DNA of 6,424 nucleotides. Source: an uncultured Pseudomonadota bacterium. Its GTDB lineage: Bacteria > Myxococcota_A > UBA9042 > CAIXZC01. The notes below the pieces were generated by a model, which was given only the letters and a program-made list of their open reading frames with translations, had not been told where the DNA came from and made no database searches. Positions 5,426 to 6,424 of this stretch are shown one piece after another (positions within the stretch are counted from its first letter, which is position 1; each line of letters starts with the position of its first letter). The DNA lies in the NCBI GenBank assembly GCA_937876385.1, contig CALFHQ010000005.1, forward strand, positions 1 through 6,424, read 5' to 3'. A program made the translations under genes and the position numbers.

Positions 5426-5845
5426 ATGACTCGTTCGTCTCTACTGGCCTTGATTTCAGCCGTTTTCTTCTTGGGATGCGCTCCTGAGGATGCTGGGCCC
5501 AAATGCATCTCCGACTGCCAACTCTGTAGCGACTCCCAGTGTCCGCCGGACCGCTGCGGTCTCAAGGTGGTCCTCTCCCCCGAATGCAAGGATCTAGGCG
5601 CCCCCTTCGCAGAAGTAGCCGTGGGACAATGCGTCGAGGAGCAGAATGTTGAGGCCGGCGACAGCATTCGCCTTTGCGCCACAGTCAAGAAGAATCAAAC
5701 CGCCAACATTGTGGTGCGAGGAGAAGACTGGACCTGGCCCCGTCAAGTCTACTGCTCCCCCGACAAAGCCGGCGGCTTCATCATCCTCACCCTCTATTGC
5801 CAGGAATTTGGGGACAACAACTTGTCCACAGACGTTGTGGAATAG
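5426..5845 (+). CDS. Small cysteine-rich lipoprotein of unknown function
   Basis: I do not recognise the family. The 139-aa product has a clear lipoprotein signal peptide: MTRSS, hydrophobic LLALISAVFF, lipobox LGC with Cys18. The mature part holds ten further cysteines at 27, 31, 34, 39, 44, 54, 69, 84, 110 and 125, an even number that could form five disulfides in the periplasm or on the surface. The first six are clustered (C-x3-C-x2-C-x4-C-x4-C-x9-C), and the second half is beta-rich (DSIRLCATV, then TANIVVRGEDW, then GGFIILTLYC). Metal binding is a weaker alternative, since no histidine is present. The ATG at 5426 has only a modest GGTGG site close by (5418-5422), and I see no convincing + strand promoter in the 83-bp gap shared with tatA, so expression may be low or regulated. 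Similar small Cys-rich lipoproteins are common in Myxococcota (general knowledge). Confidence 0.8.
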   Translation: MTRSSLLALISAVFFLGCAPEDAGPKCISDCQLCSDSQCPPDRCGLKVVLSPECKDLGAPFAEVAVGQCVEEQNVEAGDSIRLCATVKKNQTANIVVRGEDWTWPRQVYCSPDKAGGFIILTLYCQEFGDNNLSTDVVE

Positions 5846-5910
5846 CGCCCCGCATCCCAACTACACGATTCCAGACTACTTCCCGCCACCGCAACGTTCC
5901 CCGACTGTCA

Positions 5911-5928
5911 GCCCTCTCCAGCGAGGGC
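5911..5928. other. Perfect 6-bp inverted repeat in the gap between convergent genes
   Basis: GCCCTC (5911-5916) and GAGGGC (5923-5928) can pair around a 6-nt loop. It lies 66 bp beyond the stop of the cysteine-rich lipoprotein gene. There is no T-run after it on either strand, so it is not a typical intrinsic terminator, but it may help stop transcription of the converging genes. Confidence 0.3.
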
Positions 5929-5940
5929 GCACCGCCGTGT

Positions 5941-5998
5941 GTTCAGCGATAAGTCGAGCACAGACCAACGCCAGGAAATGGCAGGTTCTTGTCTGAAC
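5941..5998. other. Nested inverted repeats in the 202-bp intergenic region
   Basis: GTTCAG (5941-5946) pairs with CTGAAC (5993-5998). Inside, CAGAC (5961-5965) can pair with GTCTG (5991-5995), competing for the same arm, and GCCA (5970-5973) with TGGC (5979-5982). The stems are short and partly exclusive, so this may be chance or an alternative RNA fold. The rest of 5846-6047 shows no gene, tRNA or clear promoter. Confidence 0.2.
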
Positions 5999-6047
5999 TC
6001 TGGGACAAAGCTGTTTGAATGGAAAGAGAACGAGAGGGGGGAAGGGA

Positions 6048-6424
6048 TCAGCCCGGGGAGAACACGAAGGGCCAACGGATGATGCACATACCGCCCTTGG
6101 GAGGCTGGAAGTGGATCTTCCCAATGATATTTGAGATGCACTTTTCCAGGGCCTTGTTTCCGGAGGTGTTGCCTACCACTCGAGCGCCCTTTACACGACC
6201 GGTGAGGTCGATCATCCACTGCACGGTCACCTTACCGGCGAGATCCGGTTTCATCTGCAGAACCATTTCGTAGCAAGCTCGAATGGCCGCCGCACGACCC
6301 TTCACCTTGCGCTGAACATCGCCCTTCTTGCAGAACTGGCCCATGGCACCGCTGCCCAACTTCATTCGGTTGGCGCGCTTACGGTTACGGTTCTTGAGAC
6401 TGGCCAAAGCCATCTTCCCCTTTC
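6048..6424 (-). CDS. AgmX/PglI C-terminal (TonB-like) domain protein, 5' end cut by the window
   Basis: The visible product carries the AgmX/PglI C-terminal domain of myxobacterial gliding and envelope proteins, a TonB-like fold. From the ATG at 6413 the domain spans about residues 35-118: AAAIRACYEMVLQMKPDLAG (41-60), KVTVQWMIDLTGRVKGARVV (61-80), then S84, ALEKCISNIIG (88-98), and FQPPKGG followed by IIRWPFVF (102-118). The family pattern CYE...L...P.L.G.V.V...I...G.V...C.......P.P.GG....PF.F is followed, and Cys47 and Cys92 are the conserved pair, probably a disulfide. The usual Trp before the FP motif is replaced (IHFQPPKGG). The N-terminus is basic (LKNRNRKRANRMK) with no signal peptide, and the frame stays open to the window edge (K-G-K before the Met). 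Because the domain normally works outside the cytoplasm behind a membrane or linker region, I think the true start lies beyond 6424; the GGGG 3 nt before ATG 6413 is a poor ribosome site. Confidence 0.82.
   Translation of the reverse strand, partial: KGKMALASLKNRNRKRANRMKLGSGAMGQFCKKGDVQRKVKGRAAAIRACYEMVLQMKPDLAGKVTVQWMIDLTGRVKGARVVGNTSGNKALEKCISNIIGKIHFQPPKGGMCIIRWPFVFSPG

Overview
The window looks like part of the chromosome of a Gram-negative, Myxococcota-like (deltaproteobacterial) bacterium. This is inferred from moderately high GC, several lipoproteins with export signals, an AgmX/PglI-type C-terminal domain that is typical of myxobacterial proteins, and a microcompartment pentamer fragment whose wording resembles, from memory, the Haliangium ochraceum shell protein. 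No taxonomic marker gene is present, so this placement is tentative.

Left part (1-2199, + strand): the 3' end of a bacterial microcompartment (BMC) operon. It holds the C-terminal part of a EutN/CcmL pentameric vertex protein, interrupted by an in-frame TGA exactly where the family has its conserved glycine; a complete CoA-acylating aldehyde dehydrogenase of the PduP/EutE family with an N-terminal encapsulation helix; and a complete tandem-domain trimeric shell protein of the PduT type that lacks the Fe-S-ligand cysteine. The three are spaced 18 bp apart. Together they describe a shell plus a core enzyme that converts an aldehyde and CoA to acyl-CoA. The signature enzyme that makes the aldehyde is not in the window, so the substrate is unknown.

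Middle part (2200-4054, + strand): a good sigma70-like promoter starts a two-gene unit. The first gene is a lipoprotein with a block-charged, proline-rich linker and a small C-terminal domain I do not recognise. The second starts directly at the stop codon of the first (TGATTG) and encodes a three-helix membrane protein with a type I signal peptidase fold in which both catalytic residues are replaced (Ser by Asp, Lys by Ala), so it is probably a pseudopeptidase.

Right part (4066-6424): on the - strand, tatA (Tat translocase subunit, with a strong own promoter) is followed by a triple-LysM lipoprotein that converges on the pseudopeptidase gene with only 11 bp between them. Divergent from tatA is a small lipoprotein with 11 cysteines. 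The window ends with a - strand gene, cut by the edge, for an AgmX/PglI (TonB-like) C-terminal domain. Apart from the BMC operon, nearly everything concerns the cell envelope. There is no tRNA, rRNA, CRISPR array or insertion sequence that I can see, and no gene-free stretch above about 200 bp.
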